DNA of 64,000 nucleotides, from assembly GCF_038148855.1 (NCBI RefSeq), contig NZ_JBBVGR010000003.1:372001-436000 (forward strand). The letters run 5' to 3'. The notes beneath the pieces were generated by a model that saw only the letters and a program-made list of their open reading frames with translations, was not told where the DNA came from and made no database searches. Made by a program: the position numbers and the translations under genes. This DNA is from Phycobacter sedimenti (GTDB taxonomy: Bacteria > Pseudomonadota > Alphaproteobacteria > Rhodobacterales > Rhodobacteraceae). The stretch's first letter is position 1. Every line of letters starts with the position of its first letter. Positions 1-8,758 of the stretch are shown one piece after another.

Positions 1-46
1 TGATCGCGGCGGCCCCCGTGCTGCCAGACCTCAGCCAGGGGGCTGC

Positions 47-517
47 ATGAGCCTGACGCTCTCGCTCATATTGCCCAAGGAGCATGCGGTTCTGACCAGC
101 GTGCTGGCCGCCTATTTCGAGGAAACCGCCAGCAAGGCCCGCATCGCCCCCGGAAGCCGGGCAAGGCAGATGCTACACCGCAAGGATGTCACGGCGTTCT
201 GGATCGTGAAGGACGGCAAGAGGATCGGTTTCGCCCTGGTGCTGAACCTGCCGGAGGATCGGCGTGAGCTGTCCGAATTTTCCATCTTCGCCCCCTATCG
301 CCGACAGGGATATGGCCAGGACGCGGCCCGGCTCCTCTTGCAGGAGTTTCCCGGTTACTGGCGCATGGGTATTTCAGCGCAATCGCAGTCAGCCCTTGCG
401 TTTTGGGGCACCTGTCTTAGCATCCTGCCTGGGATCATGGACCTGCGCGAGGGTGCCCCTTTCACTGAACTTCAAAGCAAAAGCTACTCTTTCCGGATTG
501 CCGACCCGGCCTCCTGA
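47..517 (+). CDS. GNAT family N-acetyltransferase
   Basis: The 156-residue protein has the GNAT acetyl-CoA-binding signature: a beta strand FSIFAPYRRQGYG (about residues 78-90) with the R-x-x-G-x-G type pyrophosphate loop RRQGYG at 85-90, followed by an ALAFW segment (116-120) typical of the C-terminal half of the fold. It therefore probably transfers an acetyl group to an amine, but nothing in the sequence identifies the acceptor. An AGGGGG ribosome-binding site lies about 5 bases before the ATG. The next gene, an aldehyde dehydrogenase, begins about 20 bases downstream on the same strand, so the two may be co-transcribed. The preceding gene lies outside the window. Confidence 0.8.
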   Translation: MSLTLSLILPKEHAVLTSVLAAYFEETASKARIAPGSRARQMLHRKDVTAFWIVKDGKRIGFALVLNLPEDRRELSEFSIFAPYRRQGYGQDAARLLLQEFPGYWRMGISAQSQSALAFWGTCLSILPGIMDLREGAPFTELQSKSYSFRIADPAS

Positions 518-536
518 CAGACCACAGGACCATAAC

Positions 537-1994
537 ATGACCGAAAAAACTTCACCCCGCTTCGATCCCAGCCTTTGCCTTATTGGTGACAGCTGGAAAC
601 CAAGTGCAAGCGGCGCCACTCTGCCATTGATCAACCCATCGACCGGCGCTGAGATCTGCCAGATCGCACGCGGCGGCGAGGAAGACATTGATGCGGCGGT
701 CAAGGCGGCCGAGGCTGCTCTCGATGGTGAGTGGGGCAGCATGAGTGCCCTTGAGAGGGGCCGTATCCTGACCCGTCTTGGCCAGCTGGTGCTCGATTGC
801 GTCGAGGAGCTCGCAACGCTGGAAGCCATGGATGTTGGCAAGCCGCTGACGCAAGCGCGCGCCGATGCCGTGGCGCTGGCGCGTTACTGTGAATTCTACG
901 GTGGCGCGGCGGACAAGGTGCACGGGGAAACGATCCCCTACCTTGATGGTTACACGGTCTACACCCTGCGCGAACCGCACGGTGTTACGGGCCATATCGT
1001 ACCCTGGAACTATCCGATGCAGATCATTGGCCGCTCGGTTGGCGCGGCGCTGGCCATGGGCAATGCCTGCGTACTGAAACCCGCCGAAGAGGCCTGCCTC
1101 ACGGCCCTGACCTTTGCGCAATTGGCGCGGGATGCGGGCCTGCCGGATGGCGCGCTGAACGTTGTGCCGGGCCTTGGCGCCGAGGCAGGCGCGGCGCTGA
1201 CCGCGCATCCGGGCGTGCATCACATCTCTTTCACCGGCTCGGTTGCCACTGGCGCGCTGGTGCAGCAGGCCGCGGGCAGGAACGTGGTGCCGGTGACACT
1301 GGAGTTGGGCGGCAAATCGCCACAGCTGGTGTTCGATGATGCCGATCTGGACGCGGCACTGCCGTTCCTCGTCAATGCAGGCATCCAGAATGCAGGCCAG
1401 ACCTGCTCGGCCTCCTCACGCATTCTGATCCAGCGCGGCGTTTATGAAGAGGTGAAGGCGCGGATGTCAGCCGCCTATGAGGGTCTGACCGTCGGCCCAG
1501 CAGCGGACGATATGCGCCTTGGGCCGTTGATCTCCTCCCGCCAGAAAGAGATCGTCGAAGGCTTTCTGGCCAAGGGCGCCGATCTCACCATCGCAGCGCA
1601 AGGACAGATCGTGGAAGGCGCGCCGGAGACTGGCGCCTACGTTCGACCAACCTTGTTCGCAGACGTGCCGCCTGCCCATGCGCTGGCACGCGATGAGATC
1701 TTTGGCCCGGTGCAGGTGCTGATCCCCTTCGACACCGAAGAAGAGGCCGTCGAAATCGCAAACTCAACGGACTACGGGCTGGTCGCCAGCGTCTGGAGCC
1801 GCGATGGTGGTCGGCAGATGCGGCTAGCCAAAAAGCTGCGCGCAGGGCAGGTCTTCCTCAATAACTATGGTGCAGGCGGCGGTGTCGAACTGCCCTTTGG
1901 CGGGGTCGGCAAATCCGGCCATGGCCGCGAAAAGGGCTTCGAGGCGCTTTATGGTTTCTCGCAGCTCAAGACCGTCGCAGCCTATCACGGTTGA
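537..1994 (+). CDS. NAD(P)-dependent aldehyde dehydrogenase
   Basis: This 485-residue protein is a full-length member of the aldehyde dehydrogenase superfamily. Oxyanion-hole Asn158 sits in PWN, cofactor-binding Lys181 in VLKPAE, the general base Glu256 in LELGGK and the catalytic Cys290 in GQTCSASSR. It should oxidise an aldehyde to its acid. Overall resemblance is to the betaine aldehyde / aminobutyraldehyde dehydrogenase branch, but the substrate cannot be settled by reading. The ATG at 537 was chosen because it gives the normal N-terminus; the frame is open further upstream but overlaps the acetyltransferase gene. A strong hairpin at 2044-2072 follows it. Confidence 0.9.
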   Translation: MTEKTSPRFDPSLCLIGDSWKPSASGATLPLINPSTGAEICQIARGGEEDIDAAVKAAEAALDGEWGSMSALERGRILTRLGQLVLDCVEELATLEAMDVGKPLTQARADAVALARYCEFYGGAADKVHGETIPYLDGYTVYTLREPHGVTGHIVPWNYPMQIIGRSVGAALAMGNACVLKPAEEACLTALTFAQLARDAGLPDGALNVVPGLGAEAGAALTAHPGVHHISFTGSVATGALVQQAAGRNVVPVTLELGGKSPQLVFDDADLDAALPFLVNAGIQNAGQTCSASSRILIQRGVYEEVKARMSAAYEGLTVGPAADDMRLGPLISSRQKEIVEGFLAKGADLTIAAQGQIVEGAPETGAYVRPTLFADVPPAHALARDEIFGPVQVLIPFDTEEEAVEIANSTDYGLVASVWSRDGGRQMRLAKKLRAGQVFLNNYGAGGGVELPFGGVGKSGHGREKGFEALYGFSQLKTVAAYHG

Positions 1995-2043
1995 GGGAGG
2001 CGTTCCTAAGAGGAATTGCGCTGCGCCTTGCGCATCGCGAGGG

Positions 2044-2072
2044 GGCAGGCCGCGCCTTCGGCGCGGCCTGCC
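2044..2072. terminator. GC-rich hairpin between convergent genes
   Basis: A perfect 13-bp inverted repeat with a TTC loop (arms 2044-2056 and 2060-2072) lies between the convergent aldehyde dehydrogenase and pncB genes. There is no T-run on either side, so it is either a weak bidirectional terminator, an mRNA 3' stabiliser or a repetitive palindrome. Its core GCCGCGCC-NNN-GGCGCGGC recurs at 36444-36464. Confidence 0.55.
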
Positions 2073-2141
2073 GGGTCCTGGGGGAGAGCTTGCATGCATC
2101 ATGCAAGAGATCCGCGCGGGAGCCCCCGGCCCTGAGCTGCG

Positions 2142-3431
2142 TCAGACGATGACCTCCATCCGCTCCTGAGCGCCTACTCCAAAAACACGCTTGTAGCGGG
2201 CAACTTCATCGGCAGGGCCCATCGCCTTTTCCGGGTTGTCAGAGAGTTTCACGGTTGGGCGCCCATTGGCGCTGATCGCTTTGCAAACCAGTGAAAACGG
2301 TGCCAGCCTGTCTCCCGGAACGAGCCCACGAAAATCATTCGTCAACAGCGTGCCCCAGCCGAACGAAACCTTCACTCGCCCTGCGAATTGCCGGTGCAGT
2401 TCAGCGATCTTGTCCACATCCAACCCATCGGAGAAGATCACCCGCTTTTGCGCCGGATCCTCTCCGCGTTCCTGCCACCATTTGATCGCCACCTCGGCCC
2501 CCGCCGCCGGATCGCCGCTGTCGATGCGAATGCCGGTCCAGCCCGCAAGCCAATCTGGCGCATGCTCCAGGAAGCCCTTCGTGCCATAGGTGTCAGGCAG
2601 AATGATCCGCAGGTTGCCGTCGTGCTCCTCATGCCAGTCCGACAGCACATCATAGGGTGCGCGGGCCAGATCCTCATCCGTTTCGGCCAAGGCAGAATAG
2701 ACCATCGGCAATTCATGGGCATTGGTGCCGATCGCCTCCACCTCGCGGCGCATGGCGATCAGGCAATTGGAGGTGCCGGTGAATTTGTCACCCAAGCCTT
2801 CGATCATCGCCTGCACGCACCAGTCCTGCCACAGGAACCCATGCCGACGACGGGTTCCGAAGTCGGCGATCGACAATCCATCGATCTCGCGCAGCGCCTC
2901 GATCTTTTCCCAGACGCGGGTCATGGCGCGGGCATAGAGAACCTGCAGTTCGAACCGGCCCATGTCATTGAGGACAGCGCGGCTGCGCAGCTCCATCAAC
3001 ACGGCCAGCGCCGGGATCTCCCACAACATGACCTCGTGCCACTTACCTTCGAATGTCAGCTCGTACTGGTCTCCCCTGCGTTCCAGGTGATAGGGCGGCA
3101 GGCGCATCCCTTCGAACCACTCCATGAAATCCGGGCGAAACATCTGGCGCTTGCCGTAAAAGGTATTGCCCCGCAAAAACGTGCTTTCACCGCGCGATAG
3201 CGACAGAGACCGAATATGGTCGAGCTGCTCGCGCAGTTCTCCCTCGTCGATCAGGCGCGCCAAAGGAACATGAGTAGAGCGGTTGATCAATGAAAAGGTA
3301 ACCTGTGTATCCGGCTTGGAGCGGAACACGGATTGGCACATCAACAGCTTGTAAAAATCAGTATCGATCAAAGAACGGATGATCGGATCGATCTTCCATT
3401 TGTGATTATAGACGCGGGTTGCAATATCCAC
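2142..3431 (-). CDS. pncB: Nicotinate phosphoribosyltransferase
   Basis: The enzyme makes nicotinate mononucleotide from nicotinate and PRPP with ATP hydrolysis, the first step of the Preiss-Handler NAD salvage route. The 429-residue length fits the bacterial PncB family. Signature segments are FGTRRRH (191-197, containing the His that is phosphorylated in characterised homologues), GTNAHE (235-240), DTYGT (280-284) and RIDSGD (302-307) of the phosphate-binding region. The start is a GTG at 3431. Nicotinamidase PncA, which supplies its substrate, is encoded 2.4 kb away on the same strand, with a sensor kinase gene between them. Confidence 0.95.
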   Translation of the reverse strand: MDIATRVYNHKWKIDPIIRSLIDTDFYKLLMCQSVFRSKPDTQVTFSLINRSTHVPLARLIDEGELREQLDHIRSLSLSRGESTFLRGNTFYGKRQMFRPDFMEWFEGMRLPPYHLERRGDQYELTFEGKWHEVMLWEIPALAVLMELRSRAVLNDMGRFELQVLYARAMTRVWEKIEALREIDGLSIADFGTRRRHGFLWQDWCVQAMIEGLGDKFTGTSNCLIAMRREVEAIGTNAHELPMVYSALAETDEDLARAPYDVLSDWHEEHDGNLRIILPDTYGTKGFLEHAPDWLAGWTGIRIDSGDPAAGAEVAIKWWQERGEDPAQKRVIFSDGLDVDKIAELHRQFAGRVKVSFGWGTLLTNDFRGLVPGDRLAPFSLVCKAISANGRPTVKLSDNPEKAMGPADEVARYKRVFGVGAQERMEVIV

Positions 3432-3495
3432 CGGCAGCCTCGTTCTGTTGGTTTCTCAACGTGATAGGACAGAGGTACGCGGGGCGCAAAGAAAA

Positions 3496-5781
3496 TCAGC
3501 TCACGCGCAACCGATGGGTGCGTCGCCCATGGGACAGCAGCGCCTCGATCAATTGGGGCCTGCTGATGGGTTTGGTCAGGAACTCATCCATTCCCGCCTC
3601 AAGGCAGTCCGCCCTGTCGGTATCAAAGGCATTGGCGGTCAGCGCAATGATCACCGGCTGTCGGATGGGCTGGGCCCGAATGATCCGCGTTGCCTCGATC
3701 CCGTCCATGACCGGCATGCTCATGTCCATCAGGATGATGTCCGGAAGAAACGTCTGCGCGCGCTGGATCGCTTGCGCACCGTCAGAGGCGATCTCGATTT
3801 CGATCTTAAAATCCTTGAGGAATTTCTGCACCAGGATCTGGTTGACGCGATTGTCCTCGGCAACCAGAAGCCGCATCCCCTTCAGGGCCACGGCGGTCAT
3901 TGTGCCATTCAGCTCTGCTTCAGATCTGGCGCGGGCTGAGCCACCCGCAGTTTGGGACGGGCCAAATGGCAAGCGCACCTTGAAACACGATCCCTGCCCT
4001 GGCTCGGAGGTGACGGAAATCTCCCCGCCCATTGCATCGGCCAAGCGTCGACAGATCGCCAGCCCCAGCCCGGTTCCACCAAACCTGCGGCTTATGGCGG
4101 CGTCAGCTTGGGAGAACCGCTCAAAGATCCGGGGCAACATGTCTTCCTGGATCCCGATCCCGGTATCCCTGACCTCAAAGATCAGTTCCGTCGCATTGGC
4201 CACGGGCTCAGCCCGCAACGTGATCTCCACCTGACCGGCTTCGGTGAACTTTATGGCATTGCCCACAAGGTTGGTCAGAATCTGACCCAATTTACGATCA
4301 TCGCCATTGAGGACTTCGGGAACAGTCCGATCACAGGAGAACACCATATCCAAGGATTTCGCATCGGCCTGAGACTGCAGGAGGCGGATCGTATTTTCGA
4401 AACACTGCCGCGGATTGAAATCCTCCGCATCAAGTGAGACCTCGCCCGAGTTGAGCTTCGACAGGTCCAGCACATCGTTGATCAGGTCAAGCAAAGTGCG
4501 TGCAGAGCTGAGAATCGTCTCTGCATAAAGCTGCTGATCGGCATCCAGATCCGTATCTTCCAGAAGCTGAGCCATTCCGATTACCCCGTTCATGGGCGTG
4601 CGGATTTCGTGGCTCATGGTAGCAAGGAATTCGGACTTTGCACGGGCCCCGTCTTCGGCGGCGCGCCGGGCCTTCTCCAGCTTGACGGCGTATTCCTTGG
4701 ACTCGGTCATATCGCGCTCTACGGCAATATAGGTGGCCACCTCTCCCTTGTCGTCGAGCATCGGCACCTGATTGGTTTCAACCCAGATTTTCTTGCCATC
4801 TTTGCGCTGGTTGAGCAGCTGCACCCGAAACGGAGCCTTTCTCAACCGCCCGTCTTCAACCGTCCGGATGACTTCCGGGTCGGTTTCGGGATGATTGAGC
4901 AGTTCACCGGGATTACGGCCAATCGCGTCTTCGGCACTCCAACCGGTGATACGGGTGAAGGCATCGTTCACCCAGATGATCTGGCCATCGCGGTCCATCA
5001 ATATGACGCTGTCGTTGGCGTGCCGCGCCACCAGGGCCAGACGCTGGGTTTCCAACTGTTGCGCATAAAGCCGTTGGTAGGCCGTTTCCAGTTCCTGACG
5101 CTGAAGGGCCTGGGCCAAAAGGCTGCTGCGAGTCCGGTGGAAGTTCCGCGTCGCGAAGGACAAAAGCCAAAACAACGAGCCAAAGAAGATACAAAGCGCC
5201 AGGAGGTGGAGACGTGTATCCTCCATATCGCCGCCCAAGACCGGCCCGCGCATCAGAATGACCAGGATCGGGGTCGCCACATAGATCACCATCCTGACGG
5301 CCACGGCAAGCCTGTTGAACGGAAACAACAGCCCGGCATTGAGCCCCGCACTGGTCAGCAAACCGATCGAAAACAACTGGTCGTATTCATGGAAACTCTC
5401 GATCCCGCTGAACGGAACAAGAAAAGCCCAGATCGGTGCTGTGGCTCCGATGGATATGCCCAAAGCATGCAGCATCGCCGTGACCACACTGATATACCGG
5501 ATCCGTTGCTCGGCTATGTCATTCCGACGCAGATCACGCCGCGCCCGGCCCAGGTAGACGCAGTCGATGAGATCCGGGATCGTGGCGACCAGAAAGCTGA
5601 TCAGCGCGACGATGGGCGAAATCAGGATGGCAAGGGCCAGGGAGACGACAACCGAGAACGCAACACGCGCCTTGAAACCGTTGATCCGCCCCTTGGAGTA
5701 ACGATCCAGCAAACCGACGGAACTGAACCGTCGGTAATGGTTGGTCAGCGGCCCGTTGCCAGACATGCGCTGCTCGTTCAT
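3496..5781 (-). CDS. Membrane-bound hybrid histidine kinase (PAS-HisKA-HATPase-REC)
   Basis: This 761-residue sensor has about six hydrophobic segments (roughly residues 38-211), a short coiled linker, a PAS domain (about 247-360), a HisKA domain with phospho-acceptor His391 in SHEIRTPMNG, an ATPase domain with DTGIGI and GGTGLGL (540-573), and a C-terminal receiver with Asp686 in LMDMSMP and the conserved Lys in LTKP. It should autophosphorylate and pass phosphate internally; no phosphotransferase or separate regulator is adjacent. The upstream codon 5802 is TTG; ATG at 5781, preceded by AGGT, is preferred. It lies between pncA and pncB on the same strand, but a role in NAD salvage is only a guess. 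Confidence 0.9.
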   Translation of the reverse strand: MNEQRMSGNGPLTNHYRRFSSVGLLDRYSKGRINGFKARVAFSVVVSLALAILISPIVALISFLVATIPDLIDCVYLGRARRDLRRNDIAEQRIRYISVVTAMLHALGISIGATAPIWAFLVPFSGIESFHEYDQLFSIGLLTSAGLNAGLLFPFNRLAVAVRMVIYVATPILVILMRGPVLGGDMEDTRLHLLALCIFFGSLFWLLSFATRNFHRTRSSLLAQALQRQELETAYQRLYAQQLETQRLALVARHANDSVILMDRDGQIIWVNDAFTRITGWSAEDAIGRNPGELLNHPETDPEVIRTVEDGRLRKAPFRVQLLNQRKDGKKIWVETNQVPMLDDKGEVATYIAVERDMTESKEYAVKLEKARRAAEDGARAKSEFLATMSHEIRTPMNGVIGMAQLLEDTDLDADQQLYAETILSSARTLLDLINDVLDLSKLNSGEVSLDAEDFNPRQCFENTIRLLQSQADAKSLDMVFSCDRTVPEVLNGDDRKLGQILTNLVGNAIKFTEAGQVEITLRAEPVANATELIFEVRDTGIGIQEDMLPRIFERFSQADAAISRRFGGTGLGLAICRRLADAMGGEISVTSEPGQGSCFKVRLPFGPSQTAGGSARARSEAELNGTMTAVALKGMRLLVAEDNRVNQILVQKFLKDFKIEIEIASDGAQAIQRAQTFLPDIILMDMSMPVMDGIEATRIIRAQPIRQPVIIALTANAFDTDRADCLEAGMDEFLTKPISRPQLIEALLSHGRRTHRLRVS

Positions 5782-5867
5782 CGGAATTACCTGTGTATGC
5801 AAGAGTGCTTCCTTGATAGACGAACCTCTCTTTATGAAGCCCTAACCTGCTATCCGGCCGCCAAAAA

Positions 5868-6476
5868 TCAGATCAGCGCCACTCCGGCTGCTTTCAGAGA
5901 GGTGAGGGCCGCGTCCAGAGACCCCTGCAGATCGATCCCACGGCATGCGGCAAGGTGGACCTGAACGTCGAACCCCAGCCGTGCCGCATCCAGCGCGGAG
6001 TAGGCCACACAGAAATCAGTGGCCAGGCCGACCAGGGCGAGTTTGGCAATCCCCCGGTCGCGCAAATAGCCCTCAAGCCCGGTCGGAGTGACCTTGTCAT
6101 TTTCAAAAAAGGCAGAGTAGCTGTCCACCGCGGGACGGAAGCCCTTGCGGATTATCAAATCCCCGTCCTGCCGCAGATCCTTGTGGAAGGCGGCTCCCGA
6201 TGTCCCCTGCACACAATGGTCCGGCCACAGAACCTGGGGACCATAGGGCATGTCGATCACGTCCATGGGTGCCTTTCCAGCATGGCTAGAGGCAAAGGAG
6301 GAGTGGCCCGCAGGGTGCCAGTCCTGCGTAAGGATGACCGCATCATAGTTTTCCATCATCGCATTGATCGGCGCCACGACCTCGTCTCCGTCAGGCACGG
6401 CAAGCGCACCTCCCGGACAGAAATCATTCTGCACATCAATCACGATCAAAGCTGCGGAATTGGTCAGCTGGGACAT
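5868..6476 (-). CDS. pncA: Nicotinamidase
   Basis: PncA hydrolyses nicotinamide to nicotinate and ammonia, feeding PncB. The 202-residue protein carries the isochorismatase-fold triad Asp14 (IVIDVQNDF), Lys111 and Cys156 (ATDFCVAYS), and the metal-site residues Asp52, His54 and His87 (QDWHP and WPDHC). The ATG at 6476 has a strong GGAGGG ribosome-binding site immediately upstream, so the longer in-frame extension to 6530 is rejected. It is divergent from trhO. A gene order of pncA, sensor kinase, pncB on one strand suggests, but does not prove, a shared transcript. Confidence 0.95.
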   Translation of the reverse strand: MSQLTNSAALIVIDVQNDFCPGGALAVPDGDEVVAPINAMMENYDAVILTQDWHPAGHSSFASSHAGKAPMDVIDMPYGPQVLWPDHCVQGTSGAAFHKDLRQDGDLIIRKGFRPAVDSYSAFFENDKVTPTGLEGYLRDRGIAKLALVGLATDFCVAYSALDAARLGFDVQVHLAACRGIDLQGSLDAALTSLKAAGVALI

Positions 6477-6666
6477 GAAACCCTCCTGTATTGCCGCACT
6501 ACGGGTAAGGTGCGGCGCACAACCGGTCAATGCATGGTCGCCGCAACCGCCCCAAAGTCATCCATTGACGCTGCATCCAAGGCGCAGGGCCGGTTTTCGC
6601 CGCAACTTGTAGCGATCCATTCGCCCCGTCTTGCGGCAAATTCACACTCTGGTGTAAAGGCAAGGC

Positions 6667-7578
6667 ATGTACACGATCGCTGCACTTTATCACTTCACCC
6701 GTTTTGCCGATCCATCTGCCTTGAAGGGGCCGCTGCTTGAGCTCTGCATCGCGCAGGATGTCAAAGGCTCCCTGCTGCTGGCCCGTGAAGGCATCAACGG
6801 CACGATTGCCGGCCCGCGCGCAGGGATTGACGCGGTGCTGGCCCATATTCGTGCCCTGCCCGGCTGCGCGGACCTGGAATGGAAAGAGGCCTCCAGCAAG
6901 GAGGCCCCGTTTGGCCGCATGAAAGTCCGTCTCAAGAAAGAGATCGTGACCATGGGCCAACCGGACGTGGACCCGAAAGCGCGTGTCGGCCACTATGTGG
7001 AGCCCGAGGACTGGAACGATCTGATCCGGTCGGATGACGTGGTGGTTATCGATACACGCAATGACTATGAGGTTGCCATCGGCACCTTTGAAGGAGCGAT
7101 CGATCCCGAAACTGCCAGCTTCCGCGAATTTCCCGCATGGTGGGAAGAGAACAAGGACCGCTTTCACAACAAGCGCATTGCCATGTTCTGCACCGGCGGC
7201 ATCCGCTGTGAGAAATCGACGAATTACCTGTTGGGACAAGGCGTGCCTGAGGTCTATCACCTCAAGGGCGGGATCCTGCGATACCTGGAAGAAGTACCCG
7301 AGGACCGAAGCACCTGGGAGGGGGACTGTTTTGTGTTCGACAACCGCGTGTCCGTTGGCCACGGGTTGAAAGAGGGACCGCACGAGCTGTGCCATGGCTG
7401 CAGGCGCCCGCTGTTACCACAGGACCGGGAGCGGCCCGAATACGAAGCGGGCGTGTCTTGTCATCAGTGCATCAACGAAACCAGCGAGGCGGACAAGGCC
7501 CGGTTCCGCGAGCGCCAGAAGCAGATGCAACTGGCCCGTGCACGCGGCGAAGAGCATCTTGGAACGATTGCCCTTTGA
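6667..7578 (+). CDS. trhO: tRNA uridine(34) hydroxylase, rhodanese family
   Basis: TrhO (YceA, UPF0176 family) uses oxygen to convert wobble uridine 34 of certain tRNAs to 5-hydroxyuridine. The 303-residue protein has the family N-terminal acylphosphatase-like part, a central rhodanese domain (about 110-215) with active-site loop CTGGIR starting at Cys175 and a second Cys181, and a C-terminal region with two CxxC pairs (CHGC at 242-245, CHQC at 265-268) that could bind zinc. The AAGGCAAGGC sequence just before the ATG is a good ribosome-binding site. It is transcribed divergently from pncA. Confidence 0.93.
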   Translation: MYTIAALYHFTRFADPSALKGPLLELCIAQDVKGSLLLAREGINGTIAGPRAGIDAVLAHIRALPGCADLEWKEASSKEAPFGRMKVRLKKEIVTMGQPDVDPKARVGHYVEPEDWNDLIRSDDVVVIDTRNDYEVAIGTFEGAIDPETASFREFPAWWEENKDRFHNKRIAMFCTGGIRCEKSTNYLLGQGVPEVYHLKGGILRYLEEVPEDRSTWEGDCFVFDNRVSVGHGLKEGPHELCHGCRRPLLPQDRERPEYEAGVSCHQCINETSEADKARFRERQKQMQLARARGEEHLGTIAL

Positions 7579-7804
7579 GATGGACACCTGCGCACCTGCC
7601 GCGCGGGTGGGCGATTGGCGCAACCGGCTTCCAGAGAACCACCATAGGTGGAATTTGGTCTTGCATTTGGCTGTCTTATTTTTCATTTTGATGAAGTGAG
7701 CGACATACGAATTTCGGCGAACAGTGCATTTCACTGCAAGAATGCCGGTATGAGCGCATTTTGCGCTGTTGAATTTTGAAAATCCTTGGGAAGGGGTGAC
7801 ATCC

Positions 7805-8725
7805 ATGGTCGAAGGTGCGACCGAACTGCAGAATCGCCCCGACGAGGCCGCAAACATACGGCTGGGAAAAGTCTCTATTCCGAGCCTGTTCAGAGACCTC
7901 CCGGAAGCCGTGATCGTGGCAGATGAAAACCGGCACATCGTTTGGGCAAATAATTCGGCCCTGGTGATGTTCGGCTACACGATTGATCAGTTGATCGGTC
8001 AAAGCACCGTGCTCCTCTACCCGAACCAAAGCGCCTTCGAGAAAGCCGGTGAAGCGCATTTCAGCAATACCAACGACAGGACAGATCACAATTATGAGCG
8101 CGAATATGTTCGCTCGAACGGCAAGGTATTTCTGGGAGAGACAACAGGTGGCCCGATGCGGGACGCTCACGGAGCCGTATTGGGATATTTCGGAATAACC
8201 CGCGACATCTCCAAGACTCGGGCGGTCGAGCGCCTGATGAGTGAACTTTTCAAGGTATCGTCAGATCAGAGCCGCAGTACGGATGAAAAAATCCGGGCGA
8301 TTCTGAAAATGGGTTGTGCACACTTTCAAACCGACTCCGGCCTTGTCAGTTGGGTGCGAGAGGACGACTACACGGTTCTATACAGCTATTCGGACATTGC
8401 TGAGATCGAGCGGGGCAGCAGATTCAAGATTGATGACTGCTGTTGTGCAAAAGTTCTGGCCGAAAATGGCCCCGTTGCCTGCAACTCCTCAAAGGACAAC
8501 GGATGCGCACCGCACCCGTGTTACAGCCTGTTTGTTCTGGAAACCTATATTGGCGTTCCACTGATTGTGGATGGAGAACTGTTCGGAACCGTGAACTTCA
8601 CTTCGCCCGAAACACGCCCGCCGTTTGAACCCGCGGACCTTGAGCTGATCAAGATGTTTGCGGCCTGGATTGCTCAACAGCTGAGCATCGAAAAGGAATT
8701 GAATCGCCTGGTGGATGTGGGTTGA
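7805..8725 (+). CDS. Stand-alone PAS-GAF sensor protein
   Basis: The 306-residue protein consists of a PAS domain (about 24-138, with a PAC-like GYFGITRDIS end) followed by a GAF domain (about 155-297), and has no kinase, cyclase, phosphodiesterase or DNA-binding domain after it. The GAF part contains an unusual group of six cysteines: 212-214, 226, 234 and 239. It could be a sensory adaptor acting on a separate partner; the ligand is unknown. The ATG at 7805 with GGGGTGA about 6 bases upstream is preferred over an in-frame TTG at 7769. It is convergent with gyrB, with a hairpin overlapping its stop codon. Confidence 0.8.
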   Translation: MVEGATELQNRPDEAANIRLGKVSIPSLFRDLPEAVIVADENRHIVWANNSALVMFGYTIDQLIGQSTVLLYPNQSAFEKAGEAHFSNTNDRTDHNYEREYVRSNGKVFLGETTGGPMRDAHGAVLGYFGITRDISKTRAVERLMSELFKVSSDQSRSTDEKIRAILKMGCAHFQTDSGLVSWVREDDYTVLYSYSDIAEIERGSRFKIDDCCCAKVLAENGPVACNSSKDNGCAPHPCYSLFVLETYIGVPLIVDGELFGTVNFTSPETRPPFEPADLELIKMFAAWIAQQLSIEKELNRLVDVG

Positions 8726-8751
8726 TCTCCGCTAGGGGCGATCAACCCACA
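8716..8751. terminator. Bidirectional hairpin between PAS-GAF gene and gyrB
   Basis: A perfect 12-bp inverted repeat (arms 8716-8727 and 8740-8751, 12-base loop) lies between two convergent genes separated by only 33 bases. It starts inside the 3' end of the PAS-GAF gene. No strong T-run follows, so termination efficiency is uncertain. Confidence 0.55.
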
Positions 8752-8758
8752 CGCCATG

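Noticed and set aside
4609..5964. 451-codon open frame opposite the hybrid histidine kinase
   Set aside because: It lies antisense to a well-supported gene and has low-complexity composition.
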